Assembly (NCBI GenBank): GCA_016195585.1
Contig: JACPZJ010000009.1
Coordinates: 1-11,138, forward strand
Direction: 5' to 3'
DNA: 11,138 nucleotides
Source: Nitrospirota bacterium
GTDB taxonomy: Bacteria > Nitrospirota > CAKKRA01 > 9FT-COMBO-42-15
Part shown: positions 1 through 7,090 of the stretch, one piece after another
Position numbering within the stretch: position 1 is the stretch's first letter
Layout of the letters: every line of letters starts with the position of its first letter
Notes under the pieces: generated by a model
The model's input: the letters and a program-made list of their open reading frames with translations, nothing else
Databases searched by the model: none
Told to the model about the DNA's origin: nothing
Program-made: the position numbers and the translations under genes

Positions 1-39
1 AATCCTCTCGCCCCGACCATCTATCTCGGGAGACGATGA
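1..39 (+). CDS. 3' end of an unidentified upstream gene (partial)
   Basis: Reading from base 1, frame 1 stays open for twelve codons (ending Y-L-G-R-R) and stops at TGA 37-39. That stop overlaps the ATG at 36 in the ATGA arrangement common between co-transcribed genes, as also seen at vanZ-like/mtaB and lpxD/fabZ in this window. Only 12 residues are visible, so the product cannot be named. An open stretch this short can also arise by chance, so this is a weak call based on position and overlap. Confidence 0.25.
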   Translation, partial: NPLAPTIYLGRR

Positions 40-41
40 AT

Positions 42-326
42 ATGGTAAACAGTAAGGGAAGGGCAGAGATATTTGTGAGCGGCAGGGTTCAGGGTGTTGG
101 CTACCGCTATTTTACAGAGGATATTGCTGCTGAGATGAGCCTGACAGGGTTCACGAAAAATCTTCCAGACGGAAGGGTGCATGTGGAGGTGGAGGGTGAG
201 GTTGATGAAATAAAAAAGTTTATAGAGAGATTAAGAACAGGACCAAGTGCAGCAAGGGTTTTGAATGTGCAAATTAAATGGAAGGATTATGAAGGGATTT
301 ATCCCGATTTTTCCATCAGATTTTGA
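42..326 (+). CDS. acyP: Acylphosphatase
   Basis: This is a small cytosolic acylphosphatase of about 94 residues, the usual size for the family, which hydrolyses the carboxyl-phosphate bond of acylphosphates. The signature GRVQGVGYR near the N-terminus supplies the phosphate-binding loop and catalytic Arg. The second signature, around F-T-K-N-L-P-D-G, carries the conserved Asn. An ATG at 36 is also in frame, but the GGGAG at 28-32 lies only 3 nt from it and 9 nt from the ATG at 42, so 42 is the better start. The stop codon is one base short of the next ATG at 328, suggesting translational coupling to the M23 lipoprotein gene. The physiological role of bacterial acylphosphatases is poorly defined, and the linkage to the envelope gene may be positional only. 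Confidence 0.9.
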   Translation: MVNSKGRAEIFVSGRVQGVGYRYFTEDIAAEMSLTGFTKNLPDGRVHVEVEGEVDEIKKFIERLRTGPSAARVLNVQIKWKDYEGIYPDFSIRF

Positions 327-327
327 C

Positions 328-1050
328 ATGGGAAATGGCCGGCGGCCTCTTATTTATACTATTATAAAAAAGGCCCTGCCAGCCATATTTATTCTCACCT
401 TTTTAATAAATTCCTGCGCTACTGCCCCTCCTCCCAGAAATGATATCAAAGGCGTTTACCATAAGATAAAAAGAGGCCAGACCCTCTGGCGCATTGCAAA
501 GACATATAATGTTGATCTGGAACATCTCGCAAAGATAAATAATCTTGAGGATGCCACAGAGATAAAGACAGGAGAATGGTTATTTATTCCGGGCGCTGAG
601 AAGGCTCTGGAGGTGGAGATATATAAGCCGGATGAGATTAAGGCAAGAAAGGTTTCTATCCCGCCGTCTGGCGACAGAGAGATTTCCCTTATCTGGCCGA
701 TTACAGGAAAGGTAACATCTCCCTATGGAAACAGAAACGGAAAGATGCATGAAGGCATTGATATAAGCGTTCCAAAGGGCACGCCGATAAAGGCTGCTGC
801 CGGCGGCAGGGTGACATTTTCAGGAAGGGGTTATAAGGACTATGGGAAGATGATTATTATAAAACACAACAGCGAGTTTCAGACAGTATACGCGCATAAT
901 TCCGAGAATATTGCTGATGAGGGCGATGAGGTAAGGGAGGGGCAGGTAATCGGCAGGGTTGGAAATACAGGGAACGCCACAGGTTACCACCTTCATTTTG
1001 AGGTGAGGAAAGGGGGTAAGCCAATGAACCCCCTTTTTTTCTTGCCTTAG
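328..1050 (+). CDS. LysM and M23 peptidase lipoprotein (NlpD/murein hydrolase type)
   Basis: The 240-residue protein is predicted to be an envelope lipoprotein acting on peptidoglycan. A short basic N-terminus and a hydrophobic stretch (residues 16-29) lead to a lipobox ending I-N-S-C with Cys30. The +2 residue is Ala, which fits outer-membrane sorting. A LysM domain occupies about residues 43-89. An M23 (lysostaphin-type) domain fills 120-240 with intact residues: His141 and Asp145 (HxxxD), His190 (YAH), and His221/His223 (HLH). Because these are all present it should be a working zinc endopeptidase, unlike E. coli NlpD, whose M23 domain is degenerate and only activates an amidase. An in-frame ATG at 265 lies inside acyP and would place 21 extra residues before the signal, so 328 is preferred. 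It is followed by an RpoS-like gene, echoing nlpD-rpoS synteny. Confidence 0.88.
   Translation: MGNGRRPLIYTIIKKALPAIFILTFLINSCATAPPPRNDIKGVYHKIKRGQTLWRIAKTYNVDLEHLAKINNLEDATEIKTGEWLFIPGAEKALEVEIYKPDEIKARKVSIPPSGDREISLIWPITGKVTSPYGNRNGKMHEGIDISVPKGTPIKAAAGGRVTFSGRGYKDYGKMIIIKHNSEFQTVYAHNSENIADEGDEVREGQVIGRVGNTGNATGYHLHFEVRKGGKPMNPLFFLP
1009..1040 (+). terminator. Intrinsic terminator-like hairpin inside the 3' end of the M23 gene
   Basis: AAAGGGGGT at 1009-1017 pairs perfectly with ACCCCCTTT at 1028-1036 around a 10-nt loop, and the run of T continues to 1040. This is the layout of a Rho-independent terminator. It lies wholly inside the coding region, over the codons for the K-G-G-K-P-M-N-P-L-F-F tail, with the stop ten bases on. 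It could end or attenuate transcription before the sigma factor gene. Function is inferred from sequence only. Confidence 0.6.
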
Positions 1051-1068
1051 GTTTTTTTTTGTTATAAT
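1042..1068 (+). promoter_or_regulatory. Candidate sigma-70 promoter for the sigma factor gene
   Basis: A perfect TATAAT sits at 1063-1068, 22 bases before the ATG. A TTGCCT at 1042-1047 could be the -35 box, but the spacer is only 15 bp, shorter than the preferred 17, so the -10 is the main evidence. Its place just downstream of the terminator-like hairpin supports independent expression of the sigma factor. Confidence 0.4.
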
Positions 1069-1090
1069 ATAAATAAAATCAGGAGGCAAC

Positions 1091-2095
1091 ATGATCTCTA
1101 AGAAGAAAAAGATTCATGAGGAGACGCTGGAGTATGAATTGCCCCAAGAAGATGCAGAAGAGGAAAGAGATGTTGTTGAAGAGCTTGATCATCCATTTGC
1201 TGCTGAATCGGCAGATGAAACTGAGGAAGATGAAGATGAGGATAAGGTTGAGGCAGAAGAAGAGGGCGGCTTAGATACTATCCGTTCCTATCTGAAGGAG
1301 ATTAGAAAGTCGCCTCTGCTGACATTTGAGGAGGAGCAGGAGCTTGCAAAGAGGATAGTAAAGGGTGATGAAGAGGCAAGGCAGAGGATGATTGAGTCAA
1401 ATCTCCGACTTGTGGTAAATATCGGCAAGAGATATATTAACCGCGGCCTTCCCTTTGCAGATATAATAGAAGAGGGAAATCTCGGCCTGATGAAGGCAGT
1501 GGAGAAATTTAAATATGAAAAAGGATTCAAATTCAGCACCTATGCCTCATGGTGGATAAGGCAGTCAATTGAACGTGCAATAATAAATCAGACAAGGACA
1601 ATCCGCCTCCCAGTGCATATTGCAGAGAGTGTGAATCATTTTATGTCTGTCCTTGGGCCCCTGATACAGGATCTGGGAAGGGAGCCATCAGTAGAAGAGG
1701 TCGCTGAAAGGATGGAGGTGGATGTTGAGGAGGTAAGGAAGATAAGGCAGATAATAAGAAAGACCTACTCCCTTGACAGGCCGATAGGCGATAAGGATGA
1801 AAATTCGCTAAAGGATATAATAGAGGATACAGCAATTCTGTCTCCTGTAAAGACAACAGAGGGGATTAGGAGGAGAGAGGAGATAATCAAGTGGCTTGAC
1901 CTCCTTAAGGAGACAGAGAAGAAGATTATAATAATGCGGTTTGGGCTTGATGGCTGCGAGCCGAGGACACTTGAGGTAATAGGCAAGCAATTTAGTATTA
2001 CAAGGGAGCGCGTAAGGCAGATAGAGGCAACAGCGCTGGCAAAGCTGAGATTTATAACAAATAAGAAATCAGTGAAGTTTGAAGAACTTTTATAG
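1091..2095 (+). CDS. rpoS: RpoS-like RNA polymerase sigma factor (sigma-70 family)
   Basis: The 334-residue group 1/2 sigma factor lacks the long region 1.1 and non-conserved region of housekeeping RpoD. Residues 1-60 are extremely acidic (27 Asp/Glu). Region 1.2 starts near residue 62. Region 2 includes RMIESNLRLVV and, around residue 154, the 2.3/2.4 core FSTYASWWIRQ followed by INQTRTIRLP, which resembles E. coli RpoS more than RpoD. Region 3 follows. Region 4.2, the helix-turn-helix that reads the -35 box, spans about 289-321 (TRERVRQIE). A strong AGGAGG at 1082-1087 precedes the ATG. The neighbouring NlpD-type gene supports the RpoS assignment. Outside gamma/betaproteobacteria such genes are often simply called RpoD/SigA-family, and a stationary-phase role is inferred, not shown. 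Arg codons are 15 AGG, 6 AGA and 7 CGN. Confidence 0.88.
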   Translation: MISKKKKIHEETLEYELPQEDAEEERDVVEELDHPFAAESADETEEDEDEDKVEAEEEGGLDTIRSYLKEIRKSPLLTFEEEQELAKRIVKGDEEARQRMIESNLRLVVNIGKRYINRGLPFADIIEEGNLGLMKAVEKFKYEKGFKFSTYASWWIRQSIERAIINQTRTIRLPVHIAESVNHFMSVLGPLIQDLGREPSVEEVAERMEVDVEEVRKIRQIIRKTYSLDRPIGDKDENSLKDIIEDTAILSPVKTTEGIRRREEIIKWLDLLKETEKKIIIMRFGLDGCEPRTLEVIGKQFSITRERVRQIEATALAKLRFITNKKSVKFEELL

Positions 2096-2113
2096 AATTG
2101 GGGGATGCAGGGG

Positions 2114-2626
2114 ATGGATTTAAAGACAAAGATAAGGGATATACCGGATTTTCCAAAAGAGGGGATATTATTCAGGGACATTACAACATTATTAAAGGAT
2201 AAGGATTCCTTTAACAGGGTAATAAATAGGTTTACAGCGTTTTACAAGGATGAAGGGATAAATAAGGTAGTAGGTATAGAATCAAGAGGATTTATCTTTG
2301 GCGCACCCCTTGCCCATCAGCTTAATGCAGGCTTTGTTCCTATAAGAAAACCGGGAAAGCTGCCGAGCGATGTATATGAGGCAAAATATGAGCTTGAATA
2401 TGGCACGGATACACTTGCCATCCATCAGGATGCCATCTCGCCGGGTGAGCGGGTGCTTATAGTTGATGACCTTCTGGCAACAGGCGGGACAATGTCAGCA
2501 GCAATTGATCTGGTGAAACAGCTCGGAGGCACAATTGTAGGGATAGCATTCTTAATTGAACTCGCCGGGCTAAAGGGCAGGGATAAGCTGGATGGTATGA
2601 GTATACTGTCCCTTATCAGCTATTGA
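2114..2626 (+). CDS. apt: Adenine phosphoribosyltransferase
   Basis: This cytosolic purine-salvage enzyme converts adenine and PRPP to AMP and pyrophosphate. At 170 residues it has the normal family length. The N-terminus has the typical I-P-D-F-P-K-E-G-I-L-F-R-D-I-T segment, followed by the ESRGF motif and the I-R-K-P-G-K-L-P flexible-loop region. The PRPP-binding signature VLIVDDLLATGGT lies in the C-terminal half. An ATG at 2105 is in frame, but the GGGGG at 2100-2104 abuts it and is 9 nt from the ATG at 2114, so 2114 is favoured. The gene starts 18 bp after the sigma factor stop, with no terminator visible between, so it is probably co-transcribed. A tRNA gene begins 18 bp after its stop codon. 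Confidence 0.95.
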   Translation: MDLKTKIRDIPDFPKEGILFRDITTLLKDKDSFNRVINRFTAFYKDEGINKVVGIESRGFIFGAPLAHQLNAGFVPIRKPGKLPSDVYEAKYELEYGTDTLAIHQDAISPGERVLIVDDLLATGGTMSAAIDLVKQLGGTIVGIAFLIELAGLKGRDKLDGMSILSLISY

Positions 2627-2644
2627 TTTTACCTCTTCTAATGC

Positions 2645-2721
2645 GCCCCCGTAGCTCAGTAGGATAGAGCAGCAGTTTCCTAAACTGTTGGCCGCACGTT
2701 CGAATCGTGTCGGGGGCACCA
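2645..2721 (+). tRNA. tRNA-Arg (anticodon CCT)
   Basis: A complete cloverleaf can be folded. The acceptor stem is a perfect 7 bp (2645-2651 with 2711-2717). The D stem is GCTC/GAGC (2654-2657 with 2667-2670). The anticodon stem is GCAGT/ACTGT (2672-2676 with 2684-2688, including one G-U), with loop TTCCTAA giving anticodon CCT at 2679-2681. The variable loop is 5 nt. The T stem is 2694-2698 with 2706-2710, with loop TTCGAAT. The discriminator is A and the CCA end is encoded at 2719-2721. It decodes AGG, the dominant arginine codon in this window. Position 37 is A, as expected for a tRNA reading A-starting codons. Confidence 0.97.
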
Positions 2722-2742
2722 ATAAAAATAGACCGGTCTTTA

Positions 2743-3921
2743 ATGACTTCCCGCAGAAAAAAAATAATCTCACCAAAAGCCGGCTTTGAACGTCCTGTCT
2801 TGGAAGGGCTTGTTGACGCAGGCTTTACTGACGGCAACAGGGTAAAATTACTCTGGAAGGGACAGGATGCCTTTGATGCGATCTTTAATGCTGTGGCTGA
2901 GGCAAAAACCTTTGTCTGTATAGAGTTTTATATCTTCAGGGATGATGAGACAGGCATAGAATTAGGCGATCTGATAAAACAAAAGGCAAAGGAAGGCGTG
3001 AAGGTATATCTGCTTTATGACCATTTTGGCTCCTTTACAACAACAAAATCCTTCTGGACAGAATTAAAAGAGGCGGGGGTAGAACTCCGTGCCTCGCGGT
3101 CATTTAAATGGGCAGCGCCATTTGATTATCTTATCCGTGATCACAAAAAGCTTATCATAGTTGATGGTGTTAATGCCTTTACAGGAGGCCTGAACATAGC
3201 AAATGAGTACCGCAGCTTTAAATTCCGCAGGAGGAGAAAGGCATGGAGGGATACAGCCGTGCTTGTAAAAGGGCCTGTGGTTGCAGTGCTTCTTGAATTA
3301 TTCAAAAAGAGCTGGGCAGCATGGGGAGGCGGGGAGCTGCCTTGGGAATCTAAGGCAGAGGTCTTTTCAGATGGTGTACCAATCATACCAATCTTTGCAA
3401 GCTCATCCAAAGGTAGAAAGAGGATGAGAAAACTGCTTTATTACAGCATCAACTCTGCAAGGGAAAGCATCTACCTTACCACTGCATATTTTGTGCCGAG
3501 CAAGATGATGTTAAGAAGCCTTGAAGATGCAGTGAAACGGGGTGTGAAGGTAAGCCTCCTTGTTCCGGGAAAGAGTGATGTTCTTGCGGCATACTATGCT
3601 GGCAGGGCATTCTTTAGCCGGCTTCTTAAGGCAGGAGTTGAGATTTATAACTATGAAGGAGAGATACTCCATGCAAAGACCTTTCTTTTTGACTGCTGCT
3701 TTAGCATTGTGGGCTCTGCAAATCTGGATTTTCAATCATTAAGGAGAAATGACGAGGGTAATGTTGGTATTCTGGACAATGGATTTGGAAGGCAGATGGA
3801 GGAGGTCTTTTATGAGGATTTAAAGAGCTCAATAAAATTGGATACAGAGGAATGGTCAAATAGGCCGTATTCAGCAAGGATGCTGGAGCGCTTCTTTGCA
3901 ATGTTCAGAAGGAGGCTGTAA
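2743..3921 (+). CDS. Cardiolipin synthase, ClsB-like (phospholipase D superfamily)
   Basis: The 392-residue phospholipase D superfamily protein has two HKD motifs. The first, HKKLIIVDG, begins at residue 134 and leads to G-G-L-N. The second, HAKTFLFD, begins at residue 310 and leads to G-S-A-N. Paired HKD motifs of this type transfer phosphatidyl groups, making cardiolipin at the inner membrane. No N-terminal membrane-spanning pair is visible, so it resembles the ClsB subtype rather than ClsA. The C-terminus ends in a basic, aromatic stretch (F-F-A-M-F-R-R-R-L) that may touch the membrane. The frame is open back into the tRNA, and a GTG at 2707 is in frame, but a start inside a tRNA is unlikely. 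ATG 2743 is the first good candidate, although no clear Shine-Dalgarno precedes it. Other PLD-type lipid activities cannot be excluded. Confidence 0.87.
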   Translation: MTSRRKKIISPKAGFERPVLEGLVDAGFTDGNRVKLLWKGQDAFDAIFNAVAEAKTFVCIEFYIFRDDETGIELGDLIKQKAKEGVKVYLLYDHFGSFTTTKSFWTELKEAGVELRASRSFKWAAPFDYLIRDHKKLIIVDGVNAFTGGLNIANEYRSFKFRRRRKAWRDTAVLVKGPVVAVLLELFKKSWAAWGGGELPWESKAEVFSDGVPIIPIFASSSKGRKRMRKLLYYSINSARESIYLTTAYFVPSKMMLRSLEDAVKRGVKVSLLVPGKSDVLAAYYAGRAFFSRLLKAGVEIYNYEGEILHAKTFLFDCCFSIVGSANLDFQSLRRNDEGNVGILDNGFGRQMEEVFYEDLKSSIKLDTEEWSNRPYSARMLERFFAMFRRRL

Positions 3922-3968
3922 AGACCTTTGATGTTTTAGCCGTTCAAACAATCCGCAGCCTTCATTTT
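3908..3968 (+). terminator. Weak candidate terminator after the cardiolipin synthase gene
   Basis: GAA plus GGCTG (3908-3910 and 3914-3918, with a GGA bulge) can pair with CAGCC plus TTC (3956-3963), followed by A and five T residues. The 37-nt loop is long and the bulge weakens the stem, so this is tentative. The rest of the 111-bp gap to miaB is AT-rich, with a TATACT at 3996-4001 that could be a -10 box but has no convincing -35 partner. Confidence 0.25.
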
Positions 3969-4032
3969 TCCCTTTTATCTTATCCCCTTTTAAGATATAC
4001 TATTTTAAAATTACAAAAAACTTATAGTAAAT

Positions 4033-5337
4033 ATGCGAAAAATACATATTAAAACATGGGGCTGCCAGATGAATGAGCATGACTCTGAGAGGATTGCCGG
4101 CATCCTTTCAGAGAAGGGCTATCAGATGACAGAAGATATTAAAGAGGCCAATCTCATCATTTTTAATACATGCAGTGTCAGGGAGAAGGCTGAGCATAAG
4201 TTCTTTAGCGAGGTTGGAAGGCTGAGGGGCTTAAAGAAAGATAACCCCAATCTTGTGATAGGTGTTGGCGGCTGCATTGCCCAGCAGAAGGGTGAGGAGA
4301 TAATAAAGAGGACAAAGGGTGTTGATATTGTCTTTGGGACGAGGAGTATTCATGAAATACCAAGACTCCTTGACGGCCTCTCAGAAAAGAATAAGCATCT
4401 TGTTAATGTGCCTGAACAAGAGATAAACACAATTTCATATCCGACACTTAGAAATCAGGGTATAAAGGCATTGGTAACCATAATGTACGGCTGTAATAAC
4501 TTCTGCTCCTATTGTGTTGTGCCTTATACAAGGGGTCGGGAGGAGAGCAGGCCTAAGGAGGAGATTCTAAAAGAGGTTCAGGGGCTTGCAAACATGGGCT
4601 ATAAAGAAATTACACTCCTTGGCCAGAATGTAAATTCCTATTGTTATAATAGTGGAATGGATTTTTCATATTTACTCCATTATCTTCATCCTGTTAATGG
4701 GATTGAAAGGATAAGGTTCATGACCTCTCATCCTAAGGACATCTCTGATAAATTGATAGATTCAATGGCAGAACTTCCAAAGGTATGCAATCACATTCAT
4801 CTGCCTTTGCAGTCAGGTTCAGATAGAATTTTACAAAAAATGAACAGGGGATATACCTATTCCGAATATAAAAAGAAGATAGATAAGATAAGGATGAGGC
4901 TTCCAGAAATCAGTATTACTACAGATATTATTGTAGGTTTCCCAAGCGAGACAGATGATGACTTTAAGATGACAATGGATGCCTTAAGAGAGATAGAGTA
5001 TGACAATGTATTTGCATTCAAATACTCAAAGAGGCCGAATACCGCTGCGGATAGATTTAATGGGCATCTTTCGAAAGGTTTAAAAGAGGAGAGGCTGTCA
5101 CAGGCCATGGAGCTTCAGTCTGGGATTACTACCAGAAAAAATAGAGGGCATATTGGGAAGACTGTTGAAGTTTTAGTTGAAGGCAAAAGTAGGTCTGACA
5201 ATGGCCGTTTAACAGGAAGGACTGCAACCAACAGGGTTGTAAATTTTGAGTGGTCTTCCAAATTAGTCGGAAAACTTGTTAATGTAAAAATTATCAATGC
5301 AAACCTTTCAAACTTAGAGGGGATTATCAGTGTTTAA
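4033..5337 (+). CDS. miaB: tRNA-2-methylthio-N6-dimethylallyladenosine synthase MiaB
   Basis: This radical SAM methylthiotransferase adds the 2-methylthio group to i6A37 of tRNAs reading UNN codons. At 434 residues it has the expected length and three parts. The N-terminal UPF0004 domain has cluster ligands Cys11 (TWGCQMN), Cys47 (NTCSVRE) and Cys81 (GGCIAQ). The radical SAM core has CNNFCSYC, Cys154/158/161, binding the SAM-cleaving 4Fe-4S cluster. A C-terminal TRAM domain occupies about residues 370-434. TWGCQMN and NTCSVREKAE are MiaB-type rather than MtaB- or RimO-type. There is no obvious Shine-Dalgarno, but the start sits where MiaB proteins normally begin. It overlaps the next gene by 8 bp and begins a three-gene set with the paralogue mtaB. 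Its partner MiaA, which makes i6A, is not in the window. Confidence 0.95.
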   Translation: MRKIHIKTWGCQMNEHDSERIAGILSEKGYQMTEDIKEANLIIFNTCSVREKAEHKFFSEVGRLRGLKKDNPNLVIGVGGCIAQQKGEEIIKRTKGVDIVFGTRSIHEIPRLLDGLSEKNKHLVNVPEQEINTISYPTLRNQGIKALVTIMYGCNNFCSYCVVPYTRGREESRPKEEILKEVQGLANMGYKEITLLGQNVNSYCYNSGMDFSYLLHYLHPVNGIERIRFMTSHPKDISDKLIDSMAELPKVCNHIHLPLQSGSDRILQKMNRGYTYSEYKKKIDKIRMRLPEISITTDIIVGFPSETDDDFKMTMDALREIEYDNVFAFKYSKRPNTAADRFNGHLSKGLKEERLSQAMELQSGITTRKNRGHIGKTVEVLVEGKSRSDNGRLTGRTATNRVVNFEWSSKLVGKLVNVKIINANLSNLEGIISV

Positions 5338-5716
5338 AAATAAGAGGATATTTTATTTGTCTGCTGCAATAGCTTATGCATTGCTAATATTCTTTCTTTC
5401 ATCACTCACAGGGGCTGAGGCGGATAGGTTGAATTACTTTAAAATATGGGACAAACTTGCTCATTTCTTAGAATACGCATTATTCTGTTTCTTAGTAAGC
5501 AAGGCGCTCTTCTTTACTTTAGAGAATAATATGAAGAGGTATATTTCATTGCTTGCAGTGCTAATTGTAATTCTCTTTGCAATATCCGATGAATTTCATC
5601 AGTCCTTTGTCCCTGGCCGTTCTGCAGAGGTGTATGATGTATTTGCTGACGGCATGGGCGCTGTGTTGTCGCAGATTATCCTGTATATAAAAGAGGTAAA
5701 AGGTGATTTAAGATGA
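5330..5716 (+). CDS. VanZ-like family membrane protein
   Basis: A 128-residue integral membrane protein has about four hydrophobic segments (roughly residues 8-25, 44-64, 70-86 and 105-122). The VanZ-family signatures are present: a D-K-x-x-H-F-x-E-Y-A segment in the first half, S-D-E-F-H-Q-x-F-V-P-G-R after the third segment, and D-x-F-A-D-G-x-G in the last. VanZ-like proteins are widespread; VanZ itself is linked to teicoplanin resistance, but the biochemical role of the family members is not established and I claim none here. The start is GTG at 5330, with AGAGGGG at 5316-5322 seven bases upstream, overlapping the miaB end by 8 bp. Its TGA overlaps the mtaB ATG. It is therefore translationally coupled to two tRNA-modification genes on both sides. 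Confidence 0.8.
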   Translation: MFKNKRIFYLSAAIAYALLIFFLSSLTGAEADRLNYFKIWDKLAHFLEYALFCFLVSKALFFTLENNMKRYISLLAVLIVILFAISDEFHQSFVPGRSAEVYDVFADGMGAVLSQIILYIKEVKGDLR

Positions 5717-7032
5717 AAATTGCATTCTCAACTCTCGGATGCAAGATAAATCAGTATGACTCTGCATTGATGAAGGAATCATTAAAGGAGATGTTTCAGA
5801 TTGTATCTTTTGATGATGTGGCAGATGTGTATGTAATAAATACATGCACTGTAACAGCAAAGAGCGACTACCAGTCAAGGCAGCTTGTACGCAGGGCAAT
5901 AAATAAGAATGAAAAGGCAAAGATAATTGTAGCAGGCTGCTATCCGCAGAGTAATCCCGATGTATTCATGTCAATAAAAGGGGTTGACCTTATACTCGGC
6001 AATCAGGAAAAACTTGAGCTCAAAAAGTATTTACAGATTATAGAGAAGGAATCAGCGCCAAAGATTTATGTTGATAAACTAAATTCAGATGATACCTTTG
6101 TTCATTCAGATATAAAAACCTTTCCAAGCAGGACAAGGGCTGTCTTAAAGGTTCATGACGGATGCAGCTCCTATTGTGCCTTCTGCATTGTTCCTTATGT
6201 CCGCGGCAAGGCAAGGAGCGCAAGACCAGAGTGGGTAATCGCACAGATAAAAAATTTTGTTGATTCAGGATACAAAGAGGTTGTCTTATCAGGCGTGAAC
6301 TTGGGTTCCTATGGAATAGATCTGATGCCGCAGATGAGCCTCTCAAGCCTTGTTAAAGAAATACTTGAAGTGACAGAAATACAAAGAATTCGCATAAGCT
6401 CTATAGAGCCTGAGGATGTTACTGATGGGCTAATTGACCTTGTTGCCTCTGAGCATAGAATCTGCAAACATCTACATCTGCCTTTGCAGAGCGGGGATGA
6501 TGCAATTTTATCTAAGATGAAGAGGAAGTATGATTCCGCATATTTTAAAAATCTTGTTTTGAAGATTAAAGACAGGATACCTGATATCGGCCTCGGCACA
6601 GATATAATTGTGGGCCTTCCCGGAGAGGATGATACTGCCTATGAAAATAGTGTAAGGATGATAGAAGAGCTTCCATTTACATATCTCCATGTATTCACCT
6701 ATTCCAGAAGACGCGGCACAGAGGCATTTAGTTTTAATGAGCAGGTGTCCGAGCAGATAAGGAAAGAACGGAGCAAGAGACTTATTGAAATTGGCAAGAA
6801 AAAGTCTTTAATGTTTAAGAAAAGCTATATCGACAGGACAGTTGATTGTCTTATAGAAGGCGAAAAGGACAAAAAAACAGGTATGCTCAAGGGCATTACA
6901 GGGAACTATCTGAGGGTATTGATAAAGGATGACGGAATGGATTTTAAAAACAGCATTATACCTGTAAGGATCGTAAAAATAGATAATACTGGTCAGTTGA
7001 TTGGTGAGGTGAAGATAATTGATGTGTTTTAA
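5713..7032 (+). CDS. mtaB: tRNA (t6A37) methylthiotransferase MtaB
   Basis: This radical SAM methylthiotransferase converts t6A37 to ms2t6A in tRNAs. At 439 residues it is paralogous to the MiaB two genes upstream. The N-terminal domain has Cys10 (S-T-L-G-C-K-I-N-Q-Y), Cys45 (INTCTVT) and Cys76 (AGCYPQ). The radical SAM motif is CSSYCAFC at Cys151/155/158, followed by I-V-P-Y-V-R-G-K-A-R-S. A TRAM-like region lies at the C-terminus. TLGCKINQY and NTCTVTAKSDYQSRQ are typical of MtaB/YqeV and distinguish it from MiaB and RimO. The ATG overlaps the stop of the VanZ-like gene (ATGA), with AAAGGTGA upstream as ribosome-binding site. No intrinsic terminator follows directly; the gap to bamA contains a palindromic repeat at 7091-7155 that could act as one structurally. 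Confidence 0.93.
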   Translation: MKIAFSTLGCKINQYDSALMKESLKEMFQIVSFDDVADVYVINTCTVTAKSDYQSRQLVRRAINKNEKAKIIVAGCYPQSNPDVFMSIKGVDLILGNQEKLELKKYLQIIEKESAPKIYVDKLNSDDTFVHSDIKTFPSRTRAVLKVHDGCSSYCAFCIVPYVRGKARSARPEWVIAQIKNFVDSGYKEVVLSGVNLGSYGIDLMPQMSLSSLVKEILEVTEIQRIRISSIEPEDVTDGLIDLVASEHRICKHLHLPLQSGDDAILSKMKRKYDSAYFKNLVLKIKDRIPDIGLGTDIIVGLPGEDDTAYENSVRMIEELPFTYLHVFTYSRRRGTEAFSFNEQVSEQIRKERSKRLIEIGKKKSLMFKKSYIDRTVDCLIEGEKDKKTGMLKGITGNYLRVLIKDDGMDFKNSIIPVRIVKIDNTGQLIGEVKIIDVF

Positions 7033-7090
7033 AAATACCGAAACTTAAGAGGATACCCTAATTACCTACCTCAAAATTTTATTAAGGACT

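Noticed and set aside
265..327. Earlier ATG for the M23 lipoprotein, overlapping acyP
   Set aside because: It would put 21 residues before a good lipoprotein signal peptide. The ATG at 328, just after the acyP stop, is more natural.
2707..2742. Upstream extension of the cardiolipin synthase to a GTG at 2707
   Set aside because: The GTG lies in the T arm of a complete tRNA-Arg gene and the extra 12 residues have no family support. ATG 2743 is adopted.
3969..4032. Promoter for miaB at TATACT 3996-4001
   Set aside because: The region is very AT-rich and the 17-bp-upstream hexamer (TTTTAT) is a poor -35, so it was not listed as a separate feature.
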